Origin: Phenylobacterium sp.
Lineage (GTDB): Bacteria > Pseudomonadota > Alphaproteobacteria > Caulobacterales > Caulobacteraceae
Assembly: GCF_004297125.1 (NCBI RefSeq)
Contig: NZ_SCVD01000030.1
Span: 62,001-126,000, forward strand
Length of the DNA stretch: 64,000 nt
Direction of reading: 5' to 3'
The notes beneath the pieces are model-generated. The model made no database searches. It was given only the letters and a program-made list of their open reading frames with translations, and was not told where the DNA came from. Within the stretch, counting starts at the first letter, position 1. Each line of letters starts with the position of its first letter. This document shows, in pieces, positions 17,682 to 29,261 of this stretch. The translations under genes were made by a program, and so were the position numbers.

Positions 17682-17751
17682 AGAGGCGCTTAACGCAAAC
17701 CGGCGATACTTGGGCTGGGACCGTACAAGCGGGCGGACCCTGGGGGAGTGA

Positions 17752-20152
<2,401 letters not shown>

Positions 20153-20154
<2 letters not shown>

Positions 20155-20227
20155 CGAGATCCGGAGATCCTCATCGGCGGGTGTGTGCGCGCCGGGGGAG
20201 TAAGGAGGATCTCCGGTCCCTCTCGCT
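20153..20227. terminator. Long inverted repeat between convergent genes
   Basis: The left arm 20153-20172 (AGCGAGAT then CCGGAGATCCTC) pairs with the right arm 20205-20227 (GAGGATCTCCGG then CTCGCT after a small internal loop), around a 32-base loop. The inner 12 base pairs are perfect. It lies exactly between the kinase stop and the stop of the convergent dioxygenase gene, and its left arm begins inside the kinase TAG. A bidirectional transcript end is likely, although there is no T-run. Confidence 0.5.
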
Positions 20228-20234
20228 AGAGAGC

Positions 20235-21035
20235 TTAGGCGGCTCGGCCGAACTCCACGGCTGAGACCACCACGTCCATGACGGTGTCGCGGAAGGCGAC
20301 GACCGCCGGTTCGCCCGGGGCGGCGCCGGCGGCCACCATCAGGGGCAGAAGGTGTTCCTCGCGCGGGTGGGCTTCGCGGCCGTAGGGCGCTGCGTCCCAG
20401 CGGGCGAGGACGGCGTCGCGGTTCGGGGCGTCGGTGACCGCGCCTTCGAGCCAGGCGTCGAACTTCGCCGAGCGCTCGGTGAAAGCCGGCGAGAAGCCGC
20501 GCATGTTGTGCCAGCTCATGCCCGACCCGACGATCAGGACGCCCTCGTCCCTTAGCGGCCGTAGCGCCCGGCCGGCGGCTAGATGGGCCTCAGGGTCCAG
20601 ATCGGCCTTCAGCGAGAGCTGGACGACCGGGATGTCGGCGTCCGGCGTCACCAGCTTCAGCGGCACGAAGACGCCGTGGTCCCAGCCGTGCTCGTCGTCC
20701 TCGGCCGAGGCGATGCCCGCCTCGCCGAGGAGCCGGCGGACCCTGCGCGCCAGGCCGGGGGAACCCGGTGCGCTGAAGGTCAGCTCGTAGGTGTGCGGCG
20801 GGAAGCCGAAGTAATCGTAGTCGAGCTGCGGCCACTTGCCGGTTGCCACGGTGAAGACCGGGGCTTCCCAGTGGCCCGAGACCACGAGGATGGCCTTCGG
20901 GCGTTCGGGCAGGCTGGCGATCAGGCCCTGGAGATAGGCCGCGGTTCGGTCCCAGGTGTCGGCCGGACCCCGACCCCACTCCATGAAGAAGCAGGGGCCC
21001 GCGCCGTGGGGGAGGAAGACGGTGGGCAGGGTCAT
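20235..21035 (-). CDS. 4,5-DOPA extradiol dioxygenase-type protein (LigB superfamily, YgiD-like)
   Basis: The 266-residue protein starts with the family's metal-binding FLPHGAGPCFFM region, has VVSGHWEA (histidine ligand), DHGVFVPLKL, VGSGMSWHNMRGF and HPREEHLLPL near the end. This is the class III ring-cleaving dioxygenase fold in the DODA subgroup, with a non-heme Fe(II) or Zn. The natural substrate in bacteria is mostly unknown. The ATG is preceded by AGGTAAAG. About 25 bases separate it from the FMN reductase gene upstream on the same strand, so they may share a transcript. Confidence 0.9.
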   Translation of the reverse strand: MTLPTVFLPHGAGPCFFMEWGRGPADTWDRTAAYLQGLIASLPERPKAILVVSGHWEAPVFTVATGKWPQLDYDYFGFPPHTYELTFSAPGSPGLARRVRRLLGEAGIASAEDDEHGWDHGVFVPLKLVTPDADIPVVQLSLKADLDPEAHLAAGRALRPLRDEGVLIVGSGMSWHNMRGFSPAFTERSAKFDAWLEGAVTDAPNRDAVLARWDAAPYGREAHPREEHLLPLMVAAGAAPGEPAVVAFRDTVMDVVVSAVEFGRAA

Positions 21036-21066
21036 GGCTTTACCTGGGACCTTCCGGGGGGCTCGG

Positions 21067-21642
21067 TCAGGCCGCTTTCGCGGCCGGGATTTCGTGGACG
21101 ATCTTCTCGATCCAGGCCGAGAACTGGGCGCCGTAGGACTTGAGGAACTCGGTCGTGCCTTCGTTGATCATCTCGCCGGCGTCATCGAACAGCGCGAACG
21201 CGTTGCCGATGTAGGCTTCCTGGCTGAGCAGCGGCACGTTCAGGAACACCAGCGACTGGCGCAGGTGGTGGTTGGCGCCGAAGCCGCCGATGGCGCCGGG
21301 CGAGACGCTGATCACCGCGCCGGGCTTGCCGTTCCAGACGCTGGAGCCGTAGGGGCGCGAGCCCACGTCGATGGCGTTCTTGAGCGCGCCAGGGACCGAA
21401 CGGTTGAATTCCGGCGTGACGAACAGGACGGCGTCCGCCGCGGCGATCTCGCTGCGGAACCGGACCCACTGGGCCGGCGGATCGGATTCGAGGTCCTGGT
21501 CGAAGTGCGGGAGGTCCGCGATCTCGACGATGCTGAACTTCAGGTTCGGGTTGAGCGCGGCGAAGGCCTTGGCCAGCTTACGGCTGACGCTGTCCTTGCG
21601 GAGCGAGCCCACGACGACGGCGACGTTACGGACTTGGGTCAT
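21067..21642 (-). CDS. NADPH-dependent FMN reductase (flavodoxin-like, ChrR/SsuE type)
   Basis: A 191-residue single-domain protein with the FMN phosphate loop VVGSLRKDSVSRKL, the FVTPEFNRSVPGALKNAID stretch and VISVSPGAIGGFGANHHLRQ. It would reduce FMN, quinones or metal ions using NAD(P)H in the cytosol. AAGGAAAT lies upstream of the ATG. It is divergent from a LysR regulator (237-base gap) that is the obvious candidate to control it, together with the dioxygenase gene downstream. Confidence 0.93.
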   Translation of the reverse strand: MTQVRNVAVVVGSLRKDSVSRKLAKAFAALNPNLKFSIVEIADLPHFDQDLESDPPAQWVRFRSEIAAADAVLFVTPEFNRSVPGALKNAIDVGSRPYGSSVWNGKPGAVISVSPGAIGGFGANHHLRQSLVFLNVPLLSQEAYIGNAFALFDDAGEMINEGTTEFLKSYGAQFSAWIEKIVHEIPAAKAA

Positions 21643-21879
21643 GACGATTTCCTTTGCGAGAGGGGGTGTTCGAGGTTCAGGCGCCGGCGATGACGCAGAG
21701 CCCTTTGATTGCCTGGGGGGCGGACCGGCCGGGCGAGATGGTTTGCGACACGGGAAGACTCTTTCTGATCTCGTTTCCGCCGGCCGGTGGCCTCGGAATG
21801 ACGGGAAGATGGGCCTTGTCTCGACAGTTGATAATCCGGGTCGTTTGAAGGACTGTCTGTCCAAACAGGAAACAATCGA

Positions 21880-22809
21880 ATGGACCGTCTGGACGAGATC
21901 CGCGCCTTCGCGGCCGTGGCCGAGGCGCGCAGCTTCACGCAAGGTGCGCGCAAGCTGGACGTCTCCGGCGCCCAGGTCTCCAAGCTGGTGGCCCGGCTGG
22001 AGAACCGGCTTGGCGCGCGACTGCTGAATCGCACGACGCGGGACGTGTCGCTGACCGACACGGGCCAGGCCTACCTCGAACGGGCCCGCGACCTCCTGGA
22101 GAGCTTCGACGCCCTGGAAAGTTCGGTCCGCGACCAGAGCGGTCCATCGGGCAACCTGAAGGTCTCGGCGCCCGTCTCGTTCGGCAGGAACCAGCTCACC
22201 CCCGCGCTGCTGGAGTTCGCCACCGGCTGCCTGGCGGTATCGCTTGACGTCACCTTCTCGGACCGGATGGTGAACCTGGTGGAAGAGGGCTTCGACGTGG
22301 CCGTCCGCATCGGCCACCTGACCGACTCGTCCCTGGTGGCGCGGCGACTGGCGGCGGTGCGGATGATCACCTGCGCGTCGCCCAACTATCTGGCCGGGGC
22401 GGGAATGCCGCTCACGCTGGAGGACATGGCCGGGCACGAGGTGGTCCTGGACACCAACGCCCGCGACGCCACCCTGTGGCGCTTCGGACGCAAGGGGGAC
22501 GCCCAGGAGGTGCGGGTGCATGGCCGGTTGCGGTTCAACGGCGCCGAGGCCTGCGTCGAGGCGGCGGTCCGGGGGTTCGGCATCGTGCGCACCCCGGCCT
22601 TCGCGGCGGCGGAGGACCTGCGATCAGGCCGCCTGGTCCCGATCCTGTGCAACTTCGAGCCCGAGGAGATCCACGTGCACGCGGTCTATCCGCACGCCAG
22701 GCACCTGGCGGCCAAGGTGCGCGCCTTCGTGGACTTCCTGGCCAAGCGCTACGCCGGCGAGCCGGAGTGGCACCAGGGCTGGGGCGACAAGCACCCGCCG
22801 GCTGCCTAG
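21880..22809 (+). CDS. LysR-family transcriptional regulator
   Basis: The 309-residue protein has an N-terminal winged helix-turn-helix (FAAVAEARSFTQGARKLDVSGAQVS, about 10-35) and the LysR effector domain, of the CrgA/PA-type subgroup (GNLKVSAPVSFGR, LVEEGFDVAVRIG). An AGGAAAC site precedes the ATG. The upstream gap holds an imperfect dyad (GGAC-N5-GTCC at about 21850-21862), 18 bases before the start, that may be part of its operator. It probably governs the divergent FMN reductase, possibly in response to an electrophile or quinone. This is inferred from position only. Confidence 0.93.
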   Translation: MDRLDEIRAFAAVAEARSFTQGARKLDVSGAQVSKLVARLENRLGARLLNRTTRDVSLTDTGQAYLERARDLLESFDALESSVRDQSGPSGNLKVSAPVSFGRNQLTPALLEFATGCLAVSLDVTFSDRMVNLVEEGFDVAVRIGHLTDSSLVARRLAAVRMITCASPNYLAGAGMPLTLEDMAGHEVVLDTNARDATLWRFGRKGDAQEVRVHGRLRFNGAEACVEAAVRGFGIVRTPAFAAAEDLRSGRLVPILCNFEPEEIHVHAVYPHARHLAAKVRAFVDFLAKRYAGEPEWHQGWGDKHPPAA

Positions 22810-22811
22810 GT

Positions 22812-23642
22812 TCAGGCGAACGCGATCCAGCGCCCCGCGGCGGCGGTCGTGACCCAGACCAGTATGGCGGCGTAGGCCAGGGCCTTGGTGGCGGGGCCGG
22901 CGCCGGATTGGCTGCGCCCGGCGCTGACGATCTGCACCGCGGCGGCGGCCAGGATCCAGGCCAGGTAGACCAGGATCATGATCTTGTTGGCCGGATCGAG
23001 GTGGGCGTAGTCGTCGGGCTTGTAGATCAGCTGATGCAGGGCGAGCTGGGTCGCCATCAGGGCCAGGAGACCGACCAGGTAGACGATCCGGGTCAGGCCC
23101 CTGGTGACGAACAGCACGATCAGGGACCCCGCGATGATCACGTGCCAGAGGCCGGGGTTCACCAGCTTGGCGACTGCGAAGACGCCGATGCAGAGCCCGA
23201 AGAGGGCGAGGCCGATAGCGGCGGAGACGCCGGCGCCCGCGCTGAGCCGGCCGTCGCGCCGGGCCGCCGGCAGGCTGACGCCGTAGGTGAGGAACAGCGC
23301 CGCCGCCAGGCCCAGCATCTTTGCCGTGAAGGCCTCCGAGGTATAGAGCCGCTCCGGGTTCGACGTGCCGATCAGGATCCCGGTCACCAGCACGCCTAAG
23401 ACGCCCAGGTTCAGCCAGGGCAGCACGCCGCGGCGCACCTCGGACGGGCTCTCATCCGTGAGGCCCGAGCCGATAAGGCGCAGGTTGAGCAGGATGCTGG
23501 CGCCGCCCAGCAGCGCCAGCGACAGGATGTGCAGCACCTCCCATTGGGCGAAGTACGGCTTGATCTGCGCGCCGGGGAAGGTCTCGTCGAGCTGGCTGAC
23601 CCAGGGTGCGAGCTGCGGGAAGAAGTCCTGCGGACTGATCAC
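22812..23642 (-). CDS. Multi-pass membrane protein, paralogue of the next gene upstream
   Basis: A 276-residue membrane protein with about seven hydrophobic segments. The first 130 residues align by eye with the protein encoded just upstream: WEVLHILSLALLGG, LNLRLIGSG, LPWLNLGVLGVLVTGILI and FTAKMLGL all have counterparts. A His before LSL is shared. A second half of about 140 residues is unique to this copy. The GTG start overlaps the upstream TGA (GTGA), so translation is probably coupled. The family resembles uncharacterised DUF6644-type proteins. Confidence 0.8.
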   Translation of the reverse strand: MISPQDFFPQLAPWVSQLDETFPGAQIKPYFAQWEVLHILSLALLGGASILLNLRLIGSGLTDESPSEVRRGVLPWLNLGVLGVLVTGILIGTSNPERLYTSEAFTAKMLGLAAALFLTYGVSLPAARRDGRLSAGAGVSAAIGLALFGLCIGVFAVAKLVNPGLWHVIIAGSLIVLFVTRGLTRIVYLVGLLALMATQLALHQLIYKPDDYAHLDPANKIMILVYLAWILAAAAVQIVSAGRSQSGAGPATKALAYAAILVWVTTAAAGRWIAFA

Positions 23643-24253
23643 TTCGTCATCTCCGTGAGGTCGACGGCGCCGCGTTCGGAGATCGCGCATTCCTGGGCCG
23701 CGTTGGCCCAATGGGGGAGCGCCTTGCCGCACTCGTACCAGTCGTAGGCGATGAAGCGACCGAACATGATCACGAGGATCCAGGAGAGGATCGAAACCAC
23801 GGCGGAGAGCCGCACCTTGCCCGGCGGCTTGACCGCCGTGTCCCACTGGTCGCGGTCCTTCTGCACCTTGTAGTGGAAAATGAAGATGTTGATGACCGCG
23901 ACCGCCAGGAAGATCAACTTCAGGCGGAACCAGAGATTATGATAATAAAGCAACGGCTTGGCGTAGAAGAGCAAGAGCCCGGTCACGACCATGAGCGCGA
24001 AGCCGAAGACGGTCAGCGGCAGGACGCGGTCGCTGATGACCGAGATCGGCGTCTTCTTGAAGCCGACGCCCAGCAGCCGCAGGTCCACCAGGAAGATGGT
24101 GCCCGCGAACAGCATCAGCGACAGGACGTGCGAGCCTTCGAGCAGGCCCCAGACATTCAGGGTGGAAGCGAGCCCCTCGCTCCAGGACGGATCGTACTCG
24201 CCGGGGCCTTTCCCCACCTGGGTGGCCAGCCAGACCAGGAAGTCGCGTATCAA
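23639..24253 (-). CDS. Membrane protein, shorter paralogue with conserved His and Cys pair at the C-terminus
   Basis: A 204-residue protein with about five membrane segments. The stretch GSHVLSLMLFAGTIFLVDLRLLGVG and VLPLTVFGFALMVVTGLLL match the neighbouring gene. The C-terminal part after the last helix contains two cysteines (YECGKALPHW and QECAIS) that would face one side of the membrane. The start is TTG with GGGGGAAC upstream. I cannot name a function. The conserved His and homology between the pair suggest a shared cofactor or ligand site. Confidence 0.8.
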   Translation of the reverse strand: MIRDFLVWLATQVGKGPGEYDPSWSEGLASTLNVWGLLEGSHVLSLMLFAGTIFLVDLRLLGVGFKKTPISVISDRVLPLTVFGFALMVVTGLLLFYAKPLLYYHNLWFRLKLIFLAVAVINIFIFHYKVQKDRDQWDTAVKPPGKVRLSAVVSILSWILVIMFGRFIAYDWYECGKALPHWANAAQECAISERGAVDLTEMTK

Positions 24254-24394
24254 CTAGAGTTCCCCCACCAGCATACCGGCTCTTCTATAGGGCCCGGCAT
24301 GCGAGTCCATTGCGCGTTTGCTACGCGGACGCAACATGGTCTCGCCGTGGGTCGCGAGGCTACGGGCGCCCGCGGAACCCCGCAATCCGGGAAA

Positions 24395-24916
24395 TCAGGC
24401 GGCGCGGGCCCGTGGGTTCAGGCTGGCGCGCAGCAGCTTCAGTCCCACGCGCAGCGCCGCCAGCCGCACCTCTGCCCGGCCGACGTCGCCAAAGCGCTCC
24501 ATCCGGTGGCGGGTCGCCCCGCCGCGGCGCGCGCAGGCGAAATGGACGAGGCCGGCCGGACCGTCCGGGGCGGCTTCGGCGAACCCGGTGATCGAGACGG
24601 CGAGGTGAGCGCGGGAGGCGGCGAGGGCGCCTTCGGCCATTGCGCGCGCGGCGGCTTCCGACACGGCTCCATCCCCTTCGAGGATCGCCCGGGAGACGCC
24701 CAGCAGCTCATGCTTGGCCTCGTCGGAATAGGTGACGAAGCCGCGCTCGAAGGCGTGCGACTTGCCGGGGATGTCGGTGAGGAGGGAGGCGAGGAGGCCG
24801 CCGGTGCAGCTCTCCGCCGTGGCGAGCATCACCTCACGGTCGCACGCCTGCGCCAGCACCTCCTGCGCCAGGCGCTCGATGTCGTCGGGGATGGCGGGAT
24901 CGAGGGCTTCGGCCAT
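24395..24916 (-). CDS. CinA-family protein, nicotinamide-nucleotide amidohydrolase (PncC) domain
   Basis: The 173-residue protein is a stand-alone CinA C-terminal domain with ATAESCTGGLLASLLTDIPG, RGFVTYSDEAKHELLGV and AVSITGFA, matching the Ser-Lys type PncC enzymes that deamidate NMN to nicotinate mononucleotide. The frame continues nine codons upstream to a TTG. I prefer the ATG at 24916, although GGAGGGG lies rather far from it. It is divergent from the FAD oxidase gene. Confidence 0.88.
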   Translation of the reverse strand: MAEALDPAIPDDIERLAQEVLAQACDREVMLATAESCTGGLLASLLTDIPGKSHAFERGFVTYSDEAKHELLGVSRAILEGDGAVSEAAARAMAEGALAASRAHLAVSITGFAEAAPDGPAGLVHFACARRGGATRHRMERFGDVGRAEVRLAALRVGLKLLRASLNPRARAA

Positions 24917-24993
24917 GTCGAGCGTGAGAACCCCTCCGGCCAAGCTCGGGTTCCGGGCCTTGATTTTCCCAACCGCAACGGGTCGTTAGGGGC

Positions 24994-26010
24994 ATGAGCG
25001 GATCCCCCCGAGTCACTGTGGCCGGCGCCGGCGTGCTGGGCCTGACGACGGCGCTTGCGCTGGCGGACGCGGGCTGCGAGGTCACCGTCTGCGACCCCGG
25101 CGGGCCCAACGCCTCCAGCATCGCCGCCGGAATGATCGCCCCGGTGTTCGAAGCGGTGCTGGACCAGAGCGCGCGACCGCACCTGGACCTGTTGATGCTG
25201 GCCCGCGACCTGTGGCCGGGCCTGGCCCAGCGGGCGGGGATCTTCCTGGATCGTTCCGGCGCCCTGGCGGTGGGCGACGAGCCCTGGCTGGAGAAGGTGG
25301 CCGCGGGATTCTCCGCCCTGCAACTGCGGCCGATGGACATCGGCGGCGAGGCCGCGCGGGGCTTGGCCCCAGGTCTGTCCGACGCCTTCGACGAGGCCCT
25401 GCTGTCGCGCGAGGACTGGCGGGTGGACGCTCCGACGAGCCTTGGCGCGCTGGCGAGCGCCGCGAGGGCGGCGGGGGTGACGTTCCAGCGCAGGATCGTC
25501 CGCGGCCGCGGCGACGCCGACGTGCTGGTGATCGCGACCGGCGCCAAGGAGGGGCTCGAGGATGTGGCGCCCGAACTGGCGCGCCTCTCTCCCATCAAGG
25601 GCCACATCGTCCGCGTGGCGGCGGAGTCGGCGGGGGCGACCGTGCGCGGAGAGGGCGTCTACGCCGCGCCGGGCTCGGGCCTGGCGTTCGGCGCGACCAT
25701 GGAGCCGGGACGCGGCGACGTCGCCATCGAGGAAGGTCAGGCCATGCCCCTGCTCGCGGCGGGCCTGCGGCTGTTCCCGGGCTTGCGCGGCGCCCCGATC
25801 CAGATGGCGGCGGGCGTGCGGGCGACGACCCCAGATGGCTTGCCTATGGTGGGCGCCGGCGCCGCGCCTGGCGTGATGCTGGCGGTGGGGTCGCGCCGCA
25901 ACGGCTGGCTGCTGGCGCCCCTGGTCGCGACCATGGTGGCGGCTTGCGTGACCGGGCGTGATGCGGGGCCATATGCCGCCGCGCTGGATCCCGCGCGCTT
26001 CGGGGCATGA
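24994..26010 (+). CDS. FAD-dependent oxidoreductase (DadA/ThiO-like)
   Basis: A 338-residue protein with the dinucleotide motif VAGAGVLGLTTALALAD at 8-24, a second conserved block ASSIAAGMIAPVFE, and the C-terminal FAD region GVRATTPDGLPMVG and AVGSRRNGWLLAP. This fits amine or amino-acid oxidases of the DAO/ThiO group. Its stop overlaps the acyl-CoA dehydrogenase start (ATGA), which suggests one transcript, but the shared pathway is not obvious. The mid-region is shorter than in glycine oxidase. Confidence 0.82.
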   Translation: MSGSPRVTVAGAGVLGLTTALALADAGCEVTVCDPGGPNASSIAAGMIAPVFEAVLDQSARPHLDLLMLARDLWPGLAQRAGIFLDRSGALAVGDEPWLEKVAAGFSALQLRPMDIGGEAARGLAPGLSDAFDEALLSREDWRVDAPTSLGALASAARAAGVTFQRRIVRGRGDADVLVIATGAKEGLEDVAPELARLSPIKGHIVRVAAESAGATVRGEGVYAAPGSGLAFGATMEPGRGDVAIEEGQAMPLLAAGLRLFPGLRGAPIQMAAGVRATTPDGLPMVGAGAAPGVMLAVGSRRNGWLLAPLVATMVAACVTGRDAGPYAAALDPARFGA

Positions 26011-27182
26011 CGATGAACGGCTTCTGGCTTTCGGACGAGCAGCAGGCGATCCGCGACGCGGTGGTGCGGCTCTGCGAGCGGTTCGACGCCGACTACTGGC
26101 GGCGCACCGACGAGACGGGTGAGTTCCCCGAGGCCTTCGTGGCCGCCATGGTCGAGGCGGGCTGGCTGGGCGTGGCCATGCCGACCGAGCTGGGCGGCTC
26201 GGGCCTGGGCCTGACCGAGGCGGCGATCGTCATGCAGGCGGTGGCGGAGAGCGGCGCTGGCTTCTCCGGGGCCAGCGCGATGCACTTGAACATCTTTGGG
26301 CCGATGCCGGTGGTGAAGTTCGGCAGCGACGAGCAGAAGAAGAGGCACATCCCGCGGCTGATCTCGGGCCAGGACAAGATGTGCTTCGCGGTCACCGAGC
26401 CCGACGCCGGCCTCGACACCACCCGCCTGACCACCAAGGCGATCCGCACCAACGACGGCTACGTCATCTCCGGCCGCAAGATGTGGACGACGAACGCCCA
26501 GCGGGCCGACAAGATGCTGATCATCGCCCGCACCACGCCTAAGGACGAGGTCAAGCGGCCGACCGAAGGCCTGAGCCTGTTCTATACGGACTTCGACCGC
26601 AGCCGGATCGAGGCGACGCCGATCCCGAAGATGGGCCGCAAGGCGGTGGAATCGAACGCGGTCTTCATCGACGACCTGCACGTGCCGGCCGAGGACCTGG
26701 TCGGCGAGGAGGGGCGGGGGTTCTACTACCTGCTGGAGGGGCTGAATCCCGAGCGGGTGTTGATCGGGGCCGAGGCGGTAGGCCTGGGCCGAGCGGCGCT
26801 GAAGCGGGCGGCGGGCTACGCGAAGGAGCGGATCGTGTTCGGCCGGCCGATCGGCCAGAACCAGGGCGTGGCCCATCCGCTGGCGAAGTCGTGGGCCGAG
26901 CTGGAGGCCGCGAACCTGATGGCCTTCAAGGCCGCGGCCCTGCACGACGCCGGGCGCGATTGCGGCGCCGAGGCGAATGCGGCCAAGTACCTGGGCGGCG
27001 AGGCCGGCTTCCGCGCCTGCGAGGCGGCGGTGCTGGCCCATGGGGGCATGGGCTACGCCAAGGAATTCCACGTGGAGCGCTACTTCCGCGAAGCCATGAT
27101 CGCGCGGATCGCGCCGGTCAGCCGCGAGATGATCCTGAACTACATCGCCGAACGCGTGCTGGGCCTGCCCAAGAGCTACTAG
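26007..27182 (+). CDS. Acyl-CoA dehydrogenase
   Basis: The 391-residue flavoprotein has the full ACAD fold: N-terminal helical domain, CFAVTEPDAGLDTTRLTT and the FAD/acyl-binding KMWTTNAQRAD in the middle, and a C-terminal domain with RIVFGRPIGQNQGVAHPLA and AHGGMGYAKEFHVERYFREA. It introduces a 2,3 double bond into an acyl-CoA and hands electrons to ETF. The substrate chain is unknown. The start overlaps the preceding stop by four bases. Confidence 0.93.
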   Translation: MTMNGFWLSDEQQAIRDAVVRLCERFDADYWRRTDETGEFPEAFVAAMVEAGWLGVAMPTELGGSGLGLTEAAIVMQAVAESGAGFSGASAMHLNIFGPMPVVKFGSDEQKKRHIPRLISGQDKMCFAVTEPDAGLDTTRLTTKAIRTNDGYVISGRKMWTTNAQRADKMLIIARTTPKDEVKRPTEGLSLFYTDFDRSRIEATPIPKMGRKAVESNAVFIDDLHVPAEDLVGEEGRGFYYLLEGLNPERVLIGAEAVGLGRAALKRAAGYAKERIVFGRPIGQNQGVAHPLAKSWAELEAANLMAFKAAALHDAGRDCGAEANAAKYLGGEAGFRACEAAVLAHGGMGYAKEFHVERYFREAMIARIAPVSREMILNYIAERVLGLPKSY

Positions 27183-27200
27183 GACAGGCCCGGGCCGTGG

Positions 27201-27884
27201 CTACTTCGGCAGGCGGAAGGTGATCGGGATCGAGACCTGGGCGCCGCCGACGGCGCGGCCGTCAACCGTCTGCGGACTCATCCTAAAGTACTTCGCGAGC
27301 TTCAGCGCCGCGGCGCCGAAGCCCATGTCGCTGGGTGTTTCCGACGCTACCCGGCAGGCGGTCACGGCCCCGGCGTCAGTCACCTCGCAGGAGATGATCG
27401 CCTGGCCCTCGGCGTCCATGCGAACCGCTCGGTCCGGATAGAAGCGCGCCATCTCGTCGCCGCCGGGCTTCTTCAGCCAGGTGGGATTGCGGATGTCCGG
27501 GGGGCTCGGCGGCGCCACGGGCGTGGGCGGATCGACGGCGACCGGGCCTGGTGTCGGTACGGGCTCGATGACCGGGGCGATCGGCGTCGGCGCGATCGGA
27601 ATTGGCACGCTGGTGATCACGGGGGGCCGCGGCGAGACGACGCGCTGTTGCGGGACCTTTGGCGGCGGGGGCGGAGGCTCGACCTTCTTGGGCAGAATGT
27701 CGACGATGACCGGCGGGGCATCCTCGACGGGCGCCGCCTCGGGCGGGGCGAACTGCATCATGGCGAGGTAGGCGGCGACCAGTGCATGGAGGCCGAGGGA
27801 GCCTGCGACCACAAGGCTGGTCGTGCGCGACATGCGGCGACGCGGTGCGACGAAATCGAAGGGTGTAGGCTGGCGAATGACCAT
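27201..27884 (-). CDS. TonB-family energy transducer
   Basis: A 227-residue protein with a cytoplasmic basic start ([12 protein letters not shown]), one membrane anchor containing the SxxxH-type pattern ([20 protein letters not shown]), a long Pro-rich spacer ([10 protein letters not shown], then repeats of P-I and P-V) and a C-terminal TonB domain with [19 protein letters not shown] and PITFRLPK. It would transmit proton-motive force to outer-membrane receptors. ExbB and ExbD are not nearby. I prefer the ATG at 27884, six bases after GGAG, over the ATG at 27896. Confidence 0.9.
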   Translation of the reverse strand: MVIRQPTPFDFVAPRRRMSRTTSLVVAGSLGLHALVAAYLAMMQFAPPEAAPVEDAPPVIVDILPKKVEPPPPPPKVPQQRVVSPRPPVITSVPIPIAPTPIAPVIEPVPTPGPVAVDPPTPVAPPSPPDIRNPTWLKKPGGDEMARFYPDRAVRMDAEGQAIISCEVTDAGAVTACRVASETPSDMGFGAAALKLAKYFRMSPQTVDGRAVGGAQVSIPITFRLPK

Positions 27885-27926
27885 AGCGTGCTCCATGGCG
27901 GATTACGCATGTAAGTTCGCGATCGG

Positions 27927-27940
27927 ATTACAGCGGTAAT
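27927..27940. promoter_or_regulatory. Dyad in the divergent tonB/transglycosylase promoter region
   Basis: ATTAC and GTAAT are perfect complements around AGCG, in an AT-richer patch that lies between the tonB start and the lytic transglycosylase start. A further GATTAC occurs at 27901. A regulator binding site is plausible, but none is identified. Confidence 0.3.
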
Positions 27941-27959
27941 ATGGCCGTGCTGTGGAGCT

Positions 27960-28850
27960 ATGGCGGCAAGGTTCGTCAACAGGGTTAGCCGGGTGTTAAC
28001 CATGATCGACGACCACTGGCGCATGGCCGTCCAGGGAATCCGGGGCATCGTCGAAGCCGCCATCCAACGCGCCTCGCAGGCGACGGGGGTGGATTTCGGA
28101 TTCCTGATGAAGACCGCGGGCCGCGAAAGCAGCTTCAACCCGCGCGCCCAGGCCTCCACATCCTCCGCAGCCGGCTTGTTCCAGTTCGTGGACCAGACCT
28201 GGCTGTCGACCCTGAAGCAGCACGGCTCCAAGCACGGCTACGCCCGCTACGCCGACCTGATCACCAAGGGCTCGGACGGCCGCTACCGCGTGGATGGCGG
28301 CGAAGCGCGCCGGGCGGTGATGGACCTGAAGCTGGATCCGCACGCCGCCTCGCTGATGGCCGGCGAGCTGACTGCCGACCATGCCGCCTATCTGACCGGC
28401 CGGGTGGGGCGCTCGCCGACCTCGGGCGAACTCTACGTGGCCCACTTCCTGGGCCCGGCCGGTTCGGCCAAGCTGATCAAGGCCGCCGAGAGCCAGCCCG
28501 GCGCGTCGGCCGCCTCGCTGTTTCCCGACGCCGCGCGCGCCAACCGCTCGATCTTCTATCGCGACGGGCAGTCGAAGACGGTGGGCGAGGTCTACGCCAA
28601 CCTGACCAGGTCGGGGGGCGGCCAACCGGCCATGGGACCCCGGGCCACGGAGCCCGACCCGGTGGACGGCGGCTTTATCCAGTATGCCTCGACCCGACGC
28701 ACCGTGCGCGAGCGCGAGCAGGACGCCCTGGTGGCGATGATCCTCAGGGGTTCGCAGCCCGCCGACCAGGCCGGCGTCGGCAGCCGCCTGACCGGCTCGC
28801 TGTTCACCAGCGAAATGCTGAAGATGCTGTCGGACGGCCGCGAGGGCTGA
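27960..28850 (+). CDS. Lytic transglycosylase, SLT domain (soluble or cytoplasmically synthesised, no clear signal)
   Basis: A 296-residue protein whose central part is an SLT goose-type lysozyme fold: the catalytic Glu is in KTAGRESSFNP (about residue 56), followed by STSSAAGLFQFVDQTWL. A helical region with GELYVAHFLGPAGSAKLI completes the domain. The last 90 residues are hydrophilic. It cleaves peptidoglycan glycan strands, possibly to fit a secretion or appendage machine. No classic signal peptide is present at the ATG (27960). An alternative ATG lies at 28002. Confidence 0.87.
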   Translation: MAARFVNRVSRVLTMIDDHWRMAVQGIRGIVEAAIQRASQATGVDFGFLMKTAGRESSFNPRAQASTSSAAGLFQFVDQTWLSTLKQHGSKHGYARYADLITKGSDGRYRVDGGEARRAVMDLKLDPHAASLMAGELTADHAAYLTGRVGRSPTSGELYVAHFLGPAGSAKLIKAAESQPGASAASLFPDAARANRSIFYRDGQSKTVGEVYANLTRSGGGQPAMGPRATEPDPVDGGFIQYASTRRTVREREQDALVAMILRGSQPADQAGVGSRLTGSLFTSEMLKMLSDGREG

Positions 28851-28874
28851 TCCGCGGCGGCGCCGGTCGCGGCC

Positions 28875-29261
28875 CTACGCTTCGGAATCCGCCGGAAAAA
28901 GAGCGGCCGCGATCTCCCGACCGAAGCTGTTGGGCTTGAACGGCTTCGAGATCGTAGGCCGCGCGCCGTAGGCTCCGTCGAGGCCATGTCGCCCATAGCC
29001 GGTGACGAAGGCGAAGGGCACGCCAACCTTGGCAAGGGCGTCCGCGACAGGATAGGCCGTCTCCGATCCCAGGTTCACGTCGAGCACCGCGCCGTCCAGG
29101 CTCTCATCGACCAGTGCGAGCCCCTGGGCGACGGTCGCCGCCGGACCGACGACGGCGCATCCGGCTTCCAGCAACAGCTCCTCCACGAGCATGGAGACCA
29201 GCGGCTCGTCCTCGACGACCAGGATCCGCAGGCCGGCCAATGTCTTTGGCGTCTTCGTCAC
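28875..29261 (-). CDS. Single-domain response regulator
   Basis: The 128-residue protein is one receiver domain: acidic pair Glu17-Asp18 in VVEDEP, phospho-acceptor Asp61 in AVLDVNLG, Thr87 and Lys106 in ISKPFKPN, all intact. There is no output domain, so it must act by protein contact or as a phosphate sink. Its ATG overlaps the stop of the HWE kinase gene (ATGA), and the kinase is the obvious partner. Confidence 0.92.
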   Translation of the reverse strand: MTKTPKTLAGLRILVVEDEPLVSMLVEELLLEAGCAVVGPAATVAQGLALVDESLDGAVLDVNLGSETAYPVADALAKVGVPFAFVTGYGRHGLDGAYGARPTISKPFKPNSFGREIAAALFPADSEA

